NCBI RefSeq assembly: GCF_040833985.1
Contig: NZ_CP162139.1
Span: forward strand, 1,694,001 to 1,758,000
Origin: Leptospira sp. WS4.C2
GTDB lineage: Bacteria; Spirochaetota; Leptospiria; Leptospirales; Leptospiraceae
Length of the DNA stretch: 64,000 nucleotides
Reading direction: 5' to 3'
In this document: positions 1-7,869 of the stretch, piece after piece
Position numbering within the stretch: position 1 is the first letter of the stretch
Layout: each line of letters starts with the position of its first letter
The notes under the pieces: generated by a model
Told to the model about the DNA's origin: nothing
The model's database searches: none
What the model saw: the letters and a program-made list of their open reading frames with translations, nothing else
Translations under genes and position numbers: made by a program

Positions 1-129
1 CGCAGTCGGAGAGGAAGTTTTGACGTTTTCCAAAACCTCTTTGGTTGCTTTCACAGTCACAGTGTCTGCATAAGAAACTTGAGATACAATCGATAGAATG
101 GATACAGATAGTATGGTCTTTACGTTCAT
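1..129 (-). CDS. Secreted protein N-terminus, possibly TonB-dependent receptor (partial)
   Basis: Only the first 43 codons are inside the window; the gene continues past the left edge. It starts at an ATG (127-129) with a purine-rich GAGAGG ribosome site upstream. Residues 1-21 form a clear signal peptide (Lys4, a hydrophobic core, and a VSYA cleavage site before Asp22). The mature start, DTVTVKATKEVLENV, resembles the entry strand of the plug domain of TonB-dependent receptors, which often begin with an acidic residue followed by VTVTAT. Export is well supported; the receptor assignment is an inference from a short stretch. The gene is divergent from the tRNA pair. Confidence 0.6.
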   Translation of the reverse strand, partial: MNVKTILSVSILSIVSQVSYADTVTVKATKEVLENVKTSSPTA

Positions 130-217
130 ATTTACAGCGCATCCTCTCGAAAGGGGGAAGCAATTTGATTTTTCTCTGAATTGTTACAATCTGATGAAAA
201 GTGAAAATAGTTTCCAT

Positions 218-245
218 TTGACACCAAGCCTTCCTATTTTAGCGT
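218..245 (+). promoter_or_regulatory. Candidate sigma-70 promoter of the tRNA pair
   Basis: A perfect TTGACA (218-223) is followed after 16 nt by TAGCGT (240-245), a weak -10 match that keeps the strongest TA...T positions. Transcription would begin about 10 nt before the tRNA-Cys 5' end. The position fits; the -10 is poor, so confidence is modest. Confidence 0.35.
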
Positions 246-261
246 ATCCAAAGTCACGATT

Positions 262-332
<71 letters not shown>

Positions 333-347
333 AATCACGGATCATTC

Positions 348-431
348 GCCTGGATGGTGGAATTGGTAGACACACAGGACTTAAAATCCTGTGGGAGTAA
401 TCCCGTGCGGGTTCGATTCCCGCTCCAGGTA
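348..431 (+). tRNA. tRNA-Leu (TAA anticodon)
   Basis: An 84-nt class II tRNA. The acceptor stem GCCTGGA (348-354) pairs with TCCAGGT (424-430), with one G-U pair and discriminator A431. The anticodon arm ACAGGACTTAAAATCCTGT contains TAA; a long variable arm follows, and the T arm has GGGTTCGATTCCC. The long variable arm and anticodon identify leucine. No CCA is encoded. Confidence 0.96.
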
Positions 432-456
432 TAAATCGAACGATTGCGAGTCAAAA

Positions 457-512
457 AAAACGTAGCGACCCATAGGGAGCGTAAGCGTTTTTTCCGAAGG
501 CAGGAAGCCTGA
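457..512 (+). repeat. Hairpin-rich interspersed repeat, copy 1
   Basis: The copy begins AAAACGTAGCGACCCA (457-472) and contains a 32-nt block (481-512), starting GTAAGCGTTTTTTCC and ending CAGGAAGCCTGA, that recurs exactly at 695-726. The block holds a small stem (AGGC / GCCT around AGGAA). Downstream, to about 570, comes a larger palindromic stretch with nested stems: GGTC/GACC around GGCC-AGGAT-GGCC. No coding potential is seen, so this looks like a non-coding REP- or MITE-like unit inserted after the tRNA pair. Confidence 0.7.
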
Positions 513-616
513 GGTGACGAGCAAGACGGGCTGAGGTCGAAAGGCCAGGATGGCCGAAGACCGAAGCGATTCCCGCGGACCATCTAAATCACACAGAACT
601 AAAATCAACATCTCTT

Positions 617-726
617 AAAAACGTAGCGACCCAGCGCAGGCTTTATAAAAGCCGGAGGCGAAGTTGGCCTAAAGGGCCAAGGGTGGATGGAGCCGTAAGC
701 GTTTTTTCCGAAGGCAGGAAGCCTGA
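617..726 (+). repeat. Hairpin-rich interspersed repeat, copy 2
   Basis: Same boundaries as copy 1: AAAACGTAGCGACCCA (617-632) at the left and the identical 32-nt block (695-726) at the right. Here the two conserved ends are separated by about 60 nt of extra sequence with two clear hairpins, GGCTT-TATAA-AAGCC (638-652) and TTGGCC-TAAAG-GGCCAA (664-680). The variable internal cargo between constant ends suggests a modular element. The right end reaches the stop codon of the O-antigen-polymerase-like gene, so the repeat may also act as its 3' hairpin. Confidence 0.7.
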
Positions 727-728
727 CA

Positions 729-2609
729 CTATTCACAATTCCCTGTGATCTCAATCGCCGGTAGGAAAGGATTTTCTCCTTTCCAAGAATATAAAAATCC
801 AAAATCAATAAATTCCACACCGGATCCCAAGTATGCTTTCGGTTTAACAAGAATTGAAACCATTTTCCTATCATTTAGAATCGTTTCCTTCTTCACAATT
901 CGTTCTGAATGGACTCGGTATTCTTTGTCTTGGTCAAAACTTTCTCTTTTTCTTGTCTCCAGAACCAGTGAGTCGGGCAAATCCCCTTCCATTGTTCCTT
1001 CCCAATGGATTTTGATTTGGATTGGATTTTCACGCACTTGGGCATCCGTATCAAAGTTGATCTTGTGATCCAAACATCCCGAGAGTTTGAAATACAATCC
1101 CTTTGTTCCCGAAGGCAGGGCGACTGGGCCGTTCGCATTGATAGAGGACTGTGCTAGGGGGGCGGGGAAGTTGTTCTCTGTGCGAACCCTGTGGAAAAAT
1201 AAATCTTTTGCAGGGGTCTTCGTTAAATACAAAGCACCTAGACTCGAAATGAAAATCCAAAATAGGACGATGCCATACACTTTTTTTAGATTCTTTTTTG
1301 TCGATGTTTCATCGGCTTCAGTGATTCCCCGTTTGGTTTTTGGTAATAGGCATAAAATCCCAAGGAAGGGAAGTAATACCTCATCGTCTAACAAAAAACA
1401 TTGGAAGCTACCGGCAAAAACAATCGCAAAAAAACCTAAATAGAAGAGGGTATATTGCGGAATTTGTAAGATGTTTTTTGTGACGAGATATAAAAAACTA
1501 AGAAAAGAGAACACACCCAAAACTCCTCCCAATATCCAAAAATGCAAAAAATCAAAATGGGCATGGGATTTCGGTGTGATGGATAAATCGTAATACAATT
1601 CGGGAAGTTCTCGAACGAGAGGAATGGCTCGTAAAACAAATTCACCTGGGTAATTTCCACTGCCGATCCCCAATAAAAAAGAGTCCTTTAAGATGGCAAA
1701 ATTCATTTTATGAATCCAGACTCTTTGGTTCTCTAACGATCGTTTAGCGAATAAATCATCAATGGCTCTTTGGAATAACCAATTATTTTGGTAGAGTAAA
1801 AACAAGAGAATCGCGAACCCAAGAAGACAGGTCCCAAACCATGGTAGGAATTTTTTAATCGAAAACTTTTTCTGGGGTAAGAGTAGAACTAAACCAAATA
1901 ACAACCCAAACCAAATCGACCGGCTTTGGTTGAGGAAAAGTAAAACAACCCCCAAACAGGAAAAACCAAGAAGGAGCACGAGATGGATTTTGTATCTGGA
2001 TTTCCTTTGAACCAATTTTAGAATCCGAAACGTTCTCTCCCAGAGTGCGGGTAGGTATAGGGCAAGCAATCCTCCATAGGTTAGGTGGGTGCTTTGGAAT
2101 CCAATGGGTAGATGGAGGGGGATTCCCATAAGATTTGCCAATTGGTGAGGAAGGCGTCGGCCTTCCAGATACTGAAATCCATCCATGACAAAGGGAGCTA
2201 ACCGATAGGGAGAAAGAAGGGATAAAATTCCAGAGACTGTGAGAAAAATCGCACCGATAGCAACAGCTTGTTTTAAAGTTTTCTTTTCGTTTCGGGAGAG
2301 GCGGAAATGGTGCAGGAGTAAAAACCCCATCCATACATCCCCAAATTCAGATTTCAAAAGGATACGTTTCCAATGTTCCAAATCCCAAGCAAAAAGGGGG
2401 GTGAGTAAAAAACTTAGGTAAAGAAGGATCCAAAAAAGAAATAGGGATTCCCATCTCGGAATCTTTTGATCCCAGGCTGAATCCAAAAACAAAAAGAAAA
2501 GAGAGGTCCCGGCAAAAATTTGGCAAAGGCTAATGGAAATCGGAGAGAGAACAAAGAAAAGGTATAGAAAAACAACGGAAATCTTATGAAATGTTTCTTT
2601 CCCAATCAT
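729..2609 (-). CDS. O-antigen polymerase/ligase-like membrane protein (Wzy_C/WaaL type)
   Basis: A 626-residue polytopic protein with roughly ten to twelve hydrophobic segments in the first 450 residues, then a soluble C-terminal domain of about 150 residues. Hallmarks of the O-antigen ligase/polymerase superfamily are visible: an Arg-rich loop after a membrane segment (NQSRSIWFGL), a GIGSGNYPGEF loop, and a His-containing periplasmic motif (KSHAHFDFLHFWILGG) before the last membrane segments. Such proteins join or polymerise undecaprenyl-linked glycans at the periplasmic face. The C-terminal domain is not recognised. The gene is divergent from a glycosyltransferase gene only 30 bp away, so their promoters must overlap coding sequence. 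Whether it is a ligase or polymerase cannot be told from the sequence. Confidence 0.78.
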   Translation of the reverse strand: MIGKETFHKISVVFLYLFFVLSPISISLCQIFAGTSLFFLFLDSAWDQKIPRWESLFLFWILLYLSFLLTPLFAWDLEHWKRILLKSEFGDVWMGFLLLHHFRLSRNEKKTLKQAVAIGAIFLTVSGILSLLSPYRLAPFVMDGFQYLEGRRLPHQLANLMGIPLHLPIGFQSTHLTYGGLLALYLPALWERTFRILKLVQRKSRYKIHLVLLLGFSCLGVVLLFLNQSRSIWFGLLFGLVLLLPQKKFSIKKFLPWFGTCLLGFAILLFLLYQNNWLFQRAIDDLFAKRSLENQRVWIHKMNFAILKDSFLLGIGSGNYPGEFVLRAIPLVRELPELYYDLSITPKSHAHFDFLHFWILGGVLGVFSFLSFLYLVTKNILQIPQYTLFYLGFFAIVFAGSFQCFLLDDEVLLPFLGILCLLPKTKRGITEADETSTKKNLKKVYGIVLFWIFISSLGALYLTKTPAKDLFFHRVRTENNFPAPLAQSSINANGPVALPSGTKGLYFKLSGCLDHKINFDTDAQVRENPIQIKIHWEGTMEGDLPDSLVLETRKRESFDQDKEYRVHSERIVKKETILNDRKMVSILVKPKAYLGSGVEFIDFGFLYSWKGENPFLPAIEITGNCE

Positions 2610-2639
2610 ATTTGGTTCTAAGAATAGGTTTTAACTCCT

Positions 2640-3464
2640 ATGGAAGGCAAGAGAAAAAGAAAATTGTCGGTTGCTATCATTACCTTCAATGAAGAAAAGA
2701 ATATCGGAGACTGTATCCGCTCCATCGAATCAGTAGCGGATGAAATCATTGTTTTAGATTCTCTAAGCCAAGACCGCACAAAAGAAATTGCGATTTCCTT
2801 TCCCAAAGTAAAATTCTATGAATCTCCATTTCCCGGCCACGTGGAACAAAAGAACAAAGCCATAGGTTTTTGTTCGAACGATTGGATCTTGTCGCTCGAT
2901 GCCGATGAAAGGGTCGATGAAACTCTCTGCCATTCCATCGAATCTTTTTTAGAATCTGAATCGGTTTCATCTGATGGGTTTAAAATCGCAAGGTTAACTT
3001 TTCATTTGGGTCGATGGATTCGTTATAGCGGTTGGTATCCCCTTCGAAGGTATCGATTGTTTCAAAAAAATGCCGCAACCTGGGTGGGTGAAAATCCGCA
3101 TGATTACATTGAATTAAAACCAGGTTCCGTAGGTCGGGTGATGAAAGGTGATATCCTTCATTATAGTTTTACTGATTTTAGCCATCAAATCACCACCATC
3201 AATCAGTTCTCAAGTATCGTGGCATACACGCGTTATGCGAAAGGAGAAAGGTTTTCACTTGTTAAAACCATATTCAAACCTCTCGGGAAATTTTTAGAAA
3301 TTTATATTTTCAAATTTGGATTTTTGGACGGAATTCCTGGGCTTTGGATTGCCATTGCTTCTGCATTCTCAACTTTTCTTAAATTTGCAAAATTGTATGA
3401 ACTGGATCGGAATCAAATAGAACGACCGTCCAATATAAGAAAAGAGTATGGTAAAAACGAATAA
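2640..3464 (+). CDS. Family 2 glycosyltransferase (WaaE/KdtX-like)
   Basis: A 274-residue GT-A fold enzyme. The N-terminus (LSVAIITFNEEKNI) binds the nucleotide sugar, DSLSQDRT follows, and the metal-binding DxD is D87-A88-D89 within LSLDADERV. The RRYRLFQ and HDYIELK regions match the WaaE/LPS-core beta-glucosyltransferase subgroup that adds hexose to inner-core heptose. A C-terminal hydrophobic segment (about 218-245) may anchor it to the inner membrane. The ATG has only a weak Shine-Dalgarno. It leads a run of overlapping genes that ends with gmhA, which supports a role in LPS sugar assembly. Confidence 0.82.
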   Translation: MEGKRKRKLSVAIITFNEEKNIGDCIRSIESVADEIIVLDSLSQDRTKEIAISFPKVKFYESPFPGHVEQKNKAIGFCSNDWILSLDADERVDETLCHSIESFLESESVSSDGFKIARLTFHLGRWIRYSGWYPLRRYRLFQKNAATWVGENPHDYIELKPGSVGRVMKGDILHYSFTDFSHQITTINQFSSIVAYTRYAKGERFSLVKTIFKPLGKFLEIYIFKFGFLDGIPGLWIAIASAFSTFLKFAKLYELDRNQIERPSNIRKEYGKNE

Positions 3465-4221
3465 AAAGCCCCAAGGAAATTGGTTTATGCGTGTTCTCTC
3501 TTTTTTTGGAGGAAGGAAGAATACAAAAGAAGAGGATTCAGGGAAATCAAAAAAACAACCTAAATCCTTTGCTATGGAATGGGCTGTAGCCATTGAAAAT
3601 TGGAAAAAGAAACTTCGAACCAAACAAATGGCAACAGGGGTAGTTTTAGAAGTCCCTAAGTTTCGCTTAACAAAAACAAACGATAAATTGTTTCGTGCCG
3701 AAGGGGAAAACTATTCCGTTATTTTAGCCACAGGAAATCATCTTTATAAAAATAAAGAGGATAAATGGGCTGGAGTTTTATTTGTGGATGAAGGGGATTT
3801 AAACAAAAACCTATCCAAAGACCTTTCGAGTTTGGATGGATTACTCACCGCATTTTCCATTCCTAAAACAGATCTATTTTTAGATGCTGATGCTCCGAAA
3901 GAAGATTGGAGGGTGGTTCTCAATTGGGAACGATTTTGGAAAGAACAGTTGGTATTACAAATGAAACCAAATTCCATGGCACTCGTGCTCCTTGCCATCG
4001 GTGAGGAGTGTCGGAAATTTTTTGAATCTGTATCAACAGAAAGACAGAAACGACTCGTTCGGGATGAATTGTTTTATTTGAATTTGGGAAATACTGACGA
4101 AAACAATCCTTATTCCAAAGCCAAAAACTTTTTCGGATTTGGGGCAGCTCTTCTCGAATTTGGAAATATCATTAATAATCTAAAAGAAAAACGGGAAAAG
4201 GAAGAAAACCATGGATCATAA
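3448..4221 (+). CDS. Conserved hypothetical cytoplasmic protein, weak FliG-like segment
   Basis: A 257-residue charged protein with no signal peptide or membrane segment. It overlaps the upstream gene by 17 bp and gmhA by 11 bp, so it is embedded in a translationally coupled operon. I do not recognise a family over its full length. Residues about 175-205 (SMALVLLAIGEECRKFF) recall the helical repeat of the FliG N-terminal domain, which typically reads as alanine/leucine-rich followed by LGEE; this is suggestive only. The ends are rich in Lys and Glu. Its position between two LPS genes may simply reflect operon packing. Confidence 0.6.
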   Translation: MVKTNKKPQGNWFMRVLSFFGGRKNTKEEDSGKSKKQPKSFAMEWAVAIENWKKKLRTKQMATGVVLEVPKFRLTKTNDKLFRAEGENYSVILATGNHLYKNKEDKWAGVLFVDEGDLNKNLSKDLSSLDGLLTAFSIPKTDLFLDADAPKEDWRVVLNWERFWKEQLVLQMKPNSMALVLLAIGEECRKFFESVSTERQKRLVRDELFYLNLGNTDENNPYSKAKNFFGFGAALLEFGNIINNLKEKREKEENHGS

Positions 4222-4798
4222 ATCACTCATCCAAAAACAAATCGAAGATTCGATTGCCGTCAAACAACAGTTATTACCAAGGCTTTCTCCTTCTATTGAA
4301 TCTGCAGGAAAACTACTAGTCGAATCATTAAAACAAAATGGGTTATTATACTTTTGCGGGAATGGTGGATCTAGTTGTGATGCTTCGCATATTGCTGCAG
4401 AACTTGTGGTTCGTTATAAATCGGGAAATGAAAGAAAAGCCATTCCTGCCCTTGCTCTCAATAGTGACCAAGCGGTGCTGACTGCCTGTTCCAACGATTA
4501 CGGTTACGAGTATGTCTTTCAAAGACAAGTCCAAGCTTTTGGAAAACCAACGGATGTCTTTGTTGGCCTTACCACATCTGGAAATTCGCAAAACATCATT
4601 TTGGCGGTGGAAGAGGCCAGGAAAATTGGAATGAAGGTTGTCCTTTTTTTAGGTGGTGATGGCGGAAAACTAAAAGGTAAAGGGGATGTGGAAATCATTG
4701 TCCCATCCAAAATCACAGCCCGGATCCAAGAATGCCATATCTTGATTGGTCATATTCTTTGTAGCATCATTGAAAAGGAATTGTTTGGCCTCGACTGA
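4211..4798 (+). CDS. gmhA: Phosphoheptose isomerase
   Basis: A 195-residue SIS-domain protein of the usual GmhA length. It converts sedoheptulose 7-phosphate to D-glycero-D-manno-heptose 7-phosphate, the first step of ADP-heptose synthesis for the LPS core. Visible motifs are the phosphate-binding CGNGGSSCDASH (from residue 49), TTSGNSQNI, and the C-terminal RIQECHILIGHI with the catalytic His region. The kinase and adenylyltransferase for later steps are in the same window at 27860-29363; the phosphatase GmhB is not seen here. Confidence 0.93.
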   Translation: MDHKSLIQKQIEDSIAVKQQLLPRLSPSIESAGKLLVESLKQNGLLYFCGNGGSSCDASHIAAELVVRYKSGNERKAIPALALNSDQAVLTACSNDYGYEYVFQRQVQAFGKPTDVFVGLTTSGNSQNIILAVEEARKIGMKVVLFLGGDGGKLKGKGDVEIIVPSKITARIQECHILIGHILCSIIEKELFGLD

Positions 4799-5540
4799 TT
4801 TAAATGCAGTGCAAATCAAAAATGCCTCCATCGAAACAAATGGGGAGCAAAAGATTTGGAAGGGAATTTCTTTAGAAATTCCAAGAGGGATTGTTCACGG
4901 TATTATTGGTGAATCTGGATCAGGAAAGTCCACACTTGGATTTTCCTTATTTGGAATGGTTCCTAACGGTTGTCATTTGTCATATACCACCTTCACAGTG
5001 CTTGGTGAAGATGTTCTTTCTAAAAAGCAAGGTTCTAAACTTTTTATGGTTCCGCAAAATCCGAATGGGGCCTTCCATCCTTTCCGGACCATTGAAGCAC
5101 AGACCAAAGATTTCTTTAAACTTTCAGGGTTAAGCGATGTATCATACGAATCTTTGTTTTTGATTTGGGACCAGTTATCTATTCCCAGGACCCACTGGAA
5201 GGAATATGCAAGGACCCTCTCTGGTGGTGAGAAACAAAGAATCCTTCTTTCTTTGGCATTTTTACGAACTCCGAAAATTTTGATTTTGGATGAACCGACC
5301 ACTGGTCTCGATGCCTTTTCTGAAAAAATTGTCTTGGAAACCGTGCAAAACCTTGCAAAAATGGGGATGTCAGTTGTTTTTATTACGCACGAGCTTCGGA
5401 TCGTCGAAAGTCTGGCCTCTTTAGTTACGATAATGAAAGAAGGGGAAGTCATAGAAACCATTCCGGTTCTAAACCACAACCTGGAGCCAAAAACAGAATA
5501 TGGAAAACAACTTAAGGAAGCTTCTCTCCTCTTTCAGTAA
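4785..5540 (+). CDS. Solitary ABC transporter ATP-binding protein (Opp/Dpp/Nik-type)
   Basis: A 251-residue ATPase if it starts at TTG 4785, chosen because AAGGA (4775-4779) is well spaced before it; an in-frame ATG at 4746 would overlap gmhA by 52 bp and adds no conserved sequence. All ABC motifs are present: Walker A GESGSGKST (42-50), Q-loop MVPQNP, signature LSGGEKQR (from 145), Walker B ILILDEPT and H-loop ITHEL. The spacing and PQNPNGAFHPF recall one subunit of oligopeptide/nickel importers (which have QEPMTSLNP). No permease or binding protein is adjacent, so the partner is unknown. It overlaps the following FHA gene by 41 bp. Confidence 0.82.
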   Translation: MASTDLNAVQIKNASIETNGEQKIWKGISLEIPRGIVHGIIGESGSGKSTLGFSLFGMVPNGCHLSYTTFTVLGEDVLSKKQGSKLFMVPQNPNGAFHPFRTIEAQTKDFFKLSGLSDVSYESLFLIWDQLSIPRTHWKEYARTLSGGEKQRILLSLAFLRTPKILILDEPTTGLDAFSEKIVLETVQNLAKMGMSVVFITHELRIVESLASLVTIMKEGEVIETIPVLNHNLEPKTEYGKQLKEASLLFQ

Positions 5541-6960
5541 TGGAACTTTCCTCTTCCTTATTCTTACACCTGTGGTTCTTTCGGCAGACCCAGGATTTAA
5601 ACTTCGATCTGTGGACATTCGTTCTTACCCAGAAGTCAAAATCCGATTCCATTCAAACACTCCCCTAGACCCCAAGGGATTTGTTCTTTCTGAAGAATTG
5701 GATTCCGTTGCAAGGCTTACGGAATCCTTTCGATTCGAGCAGGCAGAGTCCAAAAACCCCATCCACTTATACATCTCCATTCCCAGTTATACAAATGCGG
5801 AAGACAGGAGGTGGATCATCCAGCTGGCGAACCAATTGGTAAAGGTTTCCGAGCAGAGCGGTGGAACCTCTAAATTACAAATCCAGTCCGATGAGAACAA
5901 ACATTCCTTTGAACGAATCCGCTCTCAAGTTTTGGATATTTCCTTTCCCTTTCCAAAAGAACCAGCACCTATTTTTCCGATTCGAAATTGGGAGAACTTT
6001 CTCGAAGGCATTCCTAAGAATCAATCGGCGGAAGATCATATTCTGGTCCTCGTTAGTTTTGCTCCGGAATGGCAGGATCGTTTTGAGATTCCAGAACTGG
6101 CAAAACGAATTCGAGATAAAAACCTTCAGTTGATTGTTCTTGCACCCAGTTCTTTGGAAGCCACGAAGCTTGCCAGTTATGCGAATGGAAAACATTATTC
6201 CATTTCTAAATCGGATAGTTACTCCGACTTGTTTTCTTATCTCCGTGCACTTGGTTTGGAAGATTATGAACTAATTTATCTATCCCCATGGAAACTCTCC
6301 CGATGGAAAACAAATTTTGTTTCAGGAAGATTTGTCTCTGTAGACCAAGGCATTCGGCTTCCATTCCAATATGAACTTTCTTTTTTTCGATCTTTATACT
6401 TACAATTATCTGATCCTTTATTCTTTTTTCCTGTAAGTTTGTTTCTCATCTTTCTCTGTTTGGCTGCTTTGTATTATTTGCGAGGGTACGAAGAAACCAA
6501 TCAAAGTTTGGTACCGGTAACAAATGTTGAATCGGAATTTTCAGAAAGAAAAGAAGAACTCCAAGTTTATGACAGGATGTATGGAGAGACAATGGAAAAG
6601 GCTGCCCGCGATCGCGAAATTGCGGTAGCGATTGCAGAAAAAGTCCCCCTATCTGGAACCTCGTATTCTTACGCCGTCCTGATGCTTCGGGATGGAAATC
6701 ACAACTCGGATCAATATCCACTTCAGTTCGATGAGGTTACCATCGGTAGTTGGGAATCAAACCACCTAGTCCTGAACGATCCGACGGTCGCAGGCCTTCA
6801 TGCGAAGATAAAAAACAGGAAGGGAAAGTATATATTGTTTGATTGTGTTTCAGAAACAGGAGTATACTTAAACGGCAGAAAATTACTCCGCCCGAAAGTT
6901 CTTCATAATTTGGACGAAATCCAAATCGGGAAAACCATTTTGTCGTTTCGAGGAAGGTAA
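5500..6960 (+). CDS. Membrane-anchored FHA-domain protein with degenerate vWA-like region
   Basis: A 486-residue protein. Residues 1-29 form a signal peptide, an extracytoplasmic region follows, a single membrane segment lies at about 307-327, and a cytoplasmic FHA domain occupies the C-terminus (about 405-486, with TIGSWESNHLVLND, HAKI and TGVYLNG). FHA domains bind phosphothreonine peptides. The periplasmic part (about 175-270; ILVLVSF, LQLIVLAPSS, ASYANGKHYSIS) has the strand pattern of a von Willebrand A domain, without a convincing MIDAS DxSxS. The arrangement would couple a periplasmic binding domain to cytoplasmic phospho-signalling. The start overlaps the ABC gene by 41 bp. Confidence 0.75.
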   Translation: MENNLRKLLSSFSNGTFLFLILTPVVLSADPGFKLRSVDIRSYPEVKIRFHSNTPLDPKGFVLSEELDSVARLTESFRFEQAESKNPIHLYISIPSYTNAEDRRWIIQLANQLVKVSEQSGGTSKLQIQSDENKHSFERIRSQVLDISFPFPKEPAPIFPIRNWENFLEGIPKNQSAEDHILVLVSFAPEWQDRFEIPELAKRIRDKNLQLIVLAPSSLEATKLASYANGKHYSISKSDSYSDLFSYLRALGLEDYELIYLSPWKLSRWKTNFVSGRFVSVDQGIRLPFQYELSFFRSLYLQLSDPLFFFPVSLFLIFLCLAALYYLRGYEETNQSLVPVTNVESEFSERKEELQVYDRMYGETMEKAARDREIAVAIAEKVPLSGTSYSYAVLMLRDGNHNSDQYPLQFDEVTIGSWESNHLVLNDPTVAGLHAKIKNRKGKYILFDCVSETGVYLNGRKLLRPKVLHNLDEIQIGKTILSFRGR

Positions 6961-6964
6961 AGTG

Positions 6965-7792
6965 ATGGTTCGATTCAAACAAAATACGTTTTTAATTTTA
7001 TACTTAGTTTCTCTCGTAACTTCCAGCACATTCTGTTCTGGAGAAACTTCGAATAATGGCGCCACCACTTCGCTTTTACTCGCGAAGGAAACCGGTGCTG
7101 ATGGTTGTACTGTGGCAGGCCTTGGAACACAAATTAAGGCAGGTTATACGGGAATCACAACTACATCTCAATCGGTAACGTTTTCTCTCGCTGGGGATAC
7201 CTATTATGCAGTGATGCAAATTGCAGGTGCTCAGATTGGAACCCGTGTCGTACTTTCCCGTTATGCGAAAGTTGCGACTTATGTGTCCACGAGTTGTCCT
7301 TTGGACCTTTCCACTGCTGTTCTTGCAAAAGAGGGAACCGAATATTCCAAAGTGGACTCACCGGCCACAGTGATTAGTTTCACAAAAGCGGGGAGTTATC
7401 TGATTTACCTCTACCAAAAAGAAAGTGCCTCTTCTAATCCCTTAACCGTGCTTACGGATGGAACTGCTGTGCAAACCATTTCCGATTCGGATCTTTCCGA
7501 CCTTCTCAATGGGGGATCAACCAAGACATTTAAATTTGCCTGTGAACTTGGTTCTGGGGTCTGTCAAAATTATTACGGATACCTGACCAGTTGCCTATCG
7601 GGAACCAAACAGACTTCTAAATGTACCGAGACCAGTGTCGTGGGATCTTGCAAAGTAACTCAATCCAGTGTCGGTTTTATCATCAGCGTCTATACGGCAC
7701 CTCTCACGGGAGGTGGTGGTGGGACCGCCGCAACACATTGTTCAGGGATATCTGGAACCTATGTAGACGGATCAACCGTCCAAACTCCTTAG
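6965..7792 (+). CDS. Putative lipoprotein of unknown function
   Basis: A 275-residue exported protein. The ATG at 6965 is preferred over GTG 6962 because AGGAAGG (6951-6957) is better spaced. Residues 4-24 form a signal peptide ending in SSTFC, with Cys24 as the lipidated residue; this loose lipobox is normal in spirochaetes. The mature part is rich in Thr, Ser and Gly with several further Cys residues and a Gly run near the end, suggesting a beta-rich, disulphide-bonded surface or periplasmic protein. I do not recognise a domain. It sits 4 bp after the FHA gene and may share its transcript. Confidence 0.72.
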   Translation: MVRFKQNTFLILYLVSLVTSSTFCSGETSNNGATTSLLLAKETGADGCTVAGLGTQIKAGYTGITTTSQSVTFSLAGDTYYAVMQIAGAQIGTRVVLSRYAKVATYVSTSCPLDLSTAVLAKEGTEYSKVDSPATVISFTKAGSYLIYLYQKESASSNPLTVLTDGTAVQTISDSDLSDLLNGGSTKTFKFACELGSGVCQNYYGYLTSCLSGTKQTSKCTETSVVGSCKVTQSSVGFIISVYTAPLTGGGGGTAATHCSGISGTYVDGSTVQTP

Positions 7793-7869
7793 AACTGCTC
7801 TATTTTTCCAAATTCCCTGGACATACCACCCCGTGTCCGAGTTATGACTGGAAGTGGGGGAGTCTAGTT

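Noticed and set aside
457..726. Possible CRISPR array from repeated blocks
   Set aside because: Only two copies, unequal spacing and variable internal insertions; no cas genes.
7621..7869. N-terminal extension of leuC
   Set aside because: It overlaps the lipoprotein gene in another frame and has no conserved sequence; ATG 7870 has a good ribosome site.
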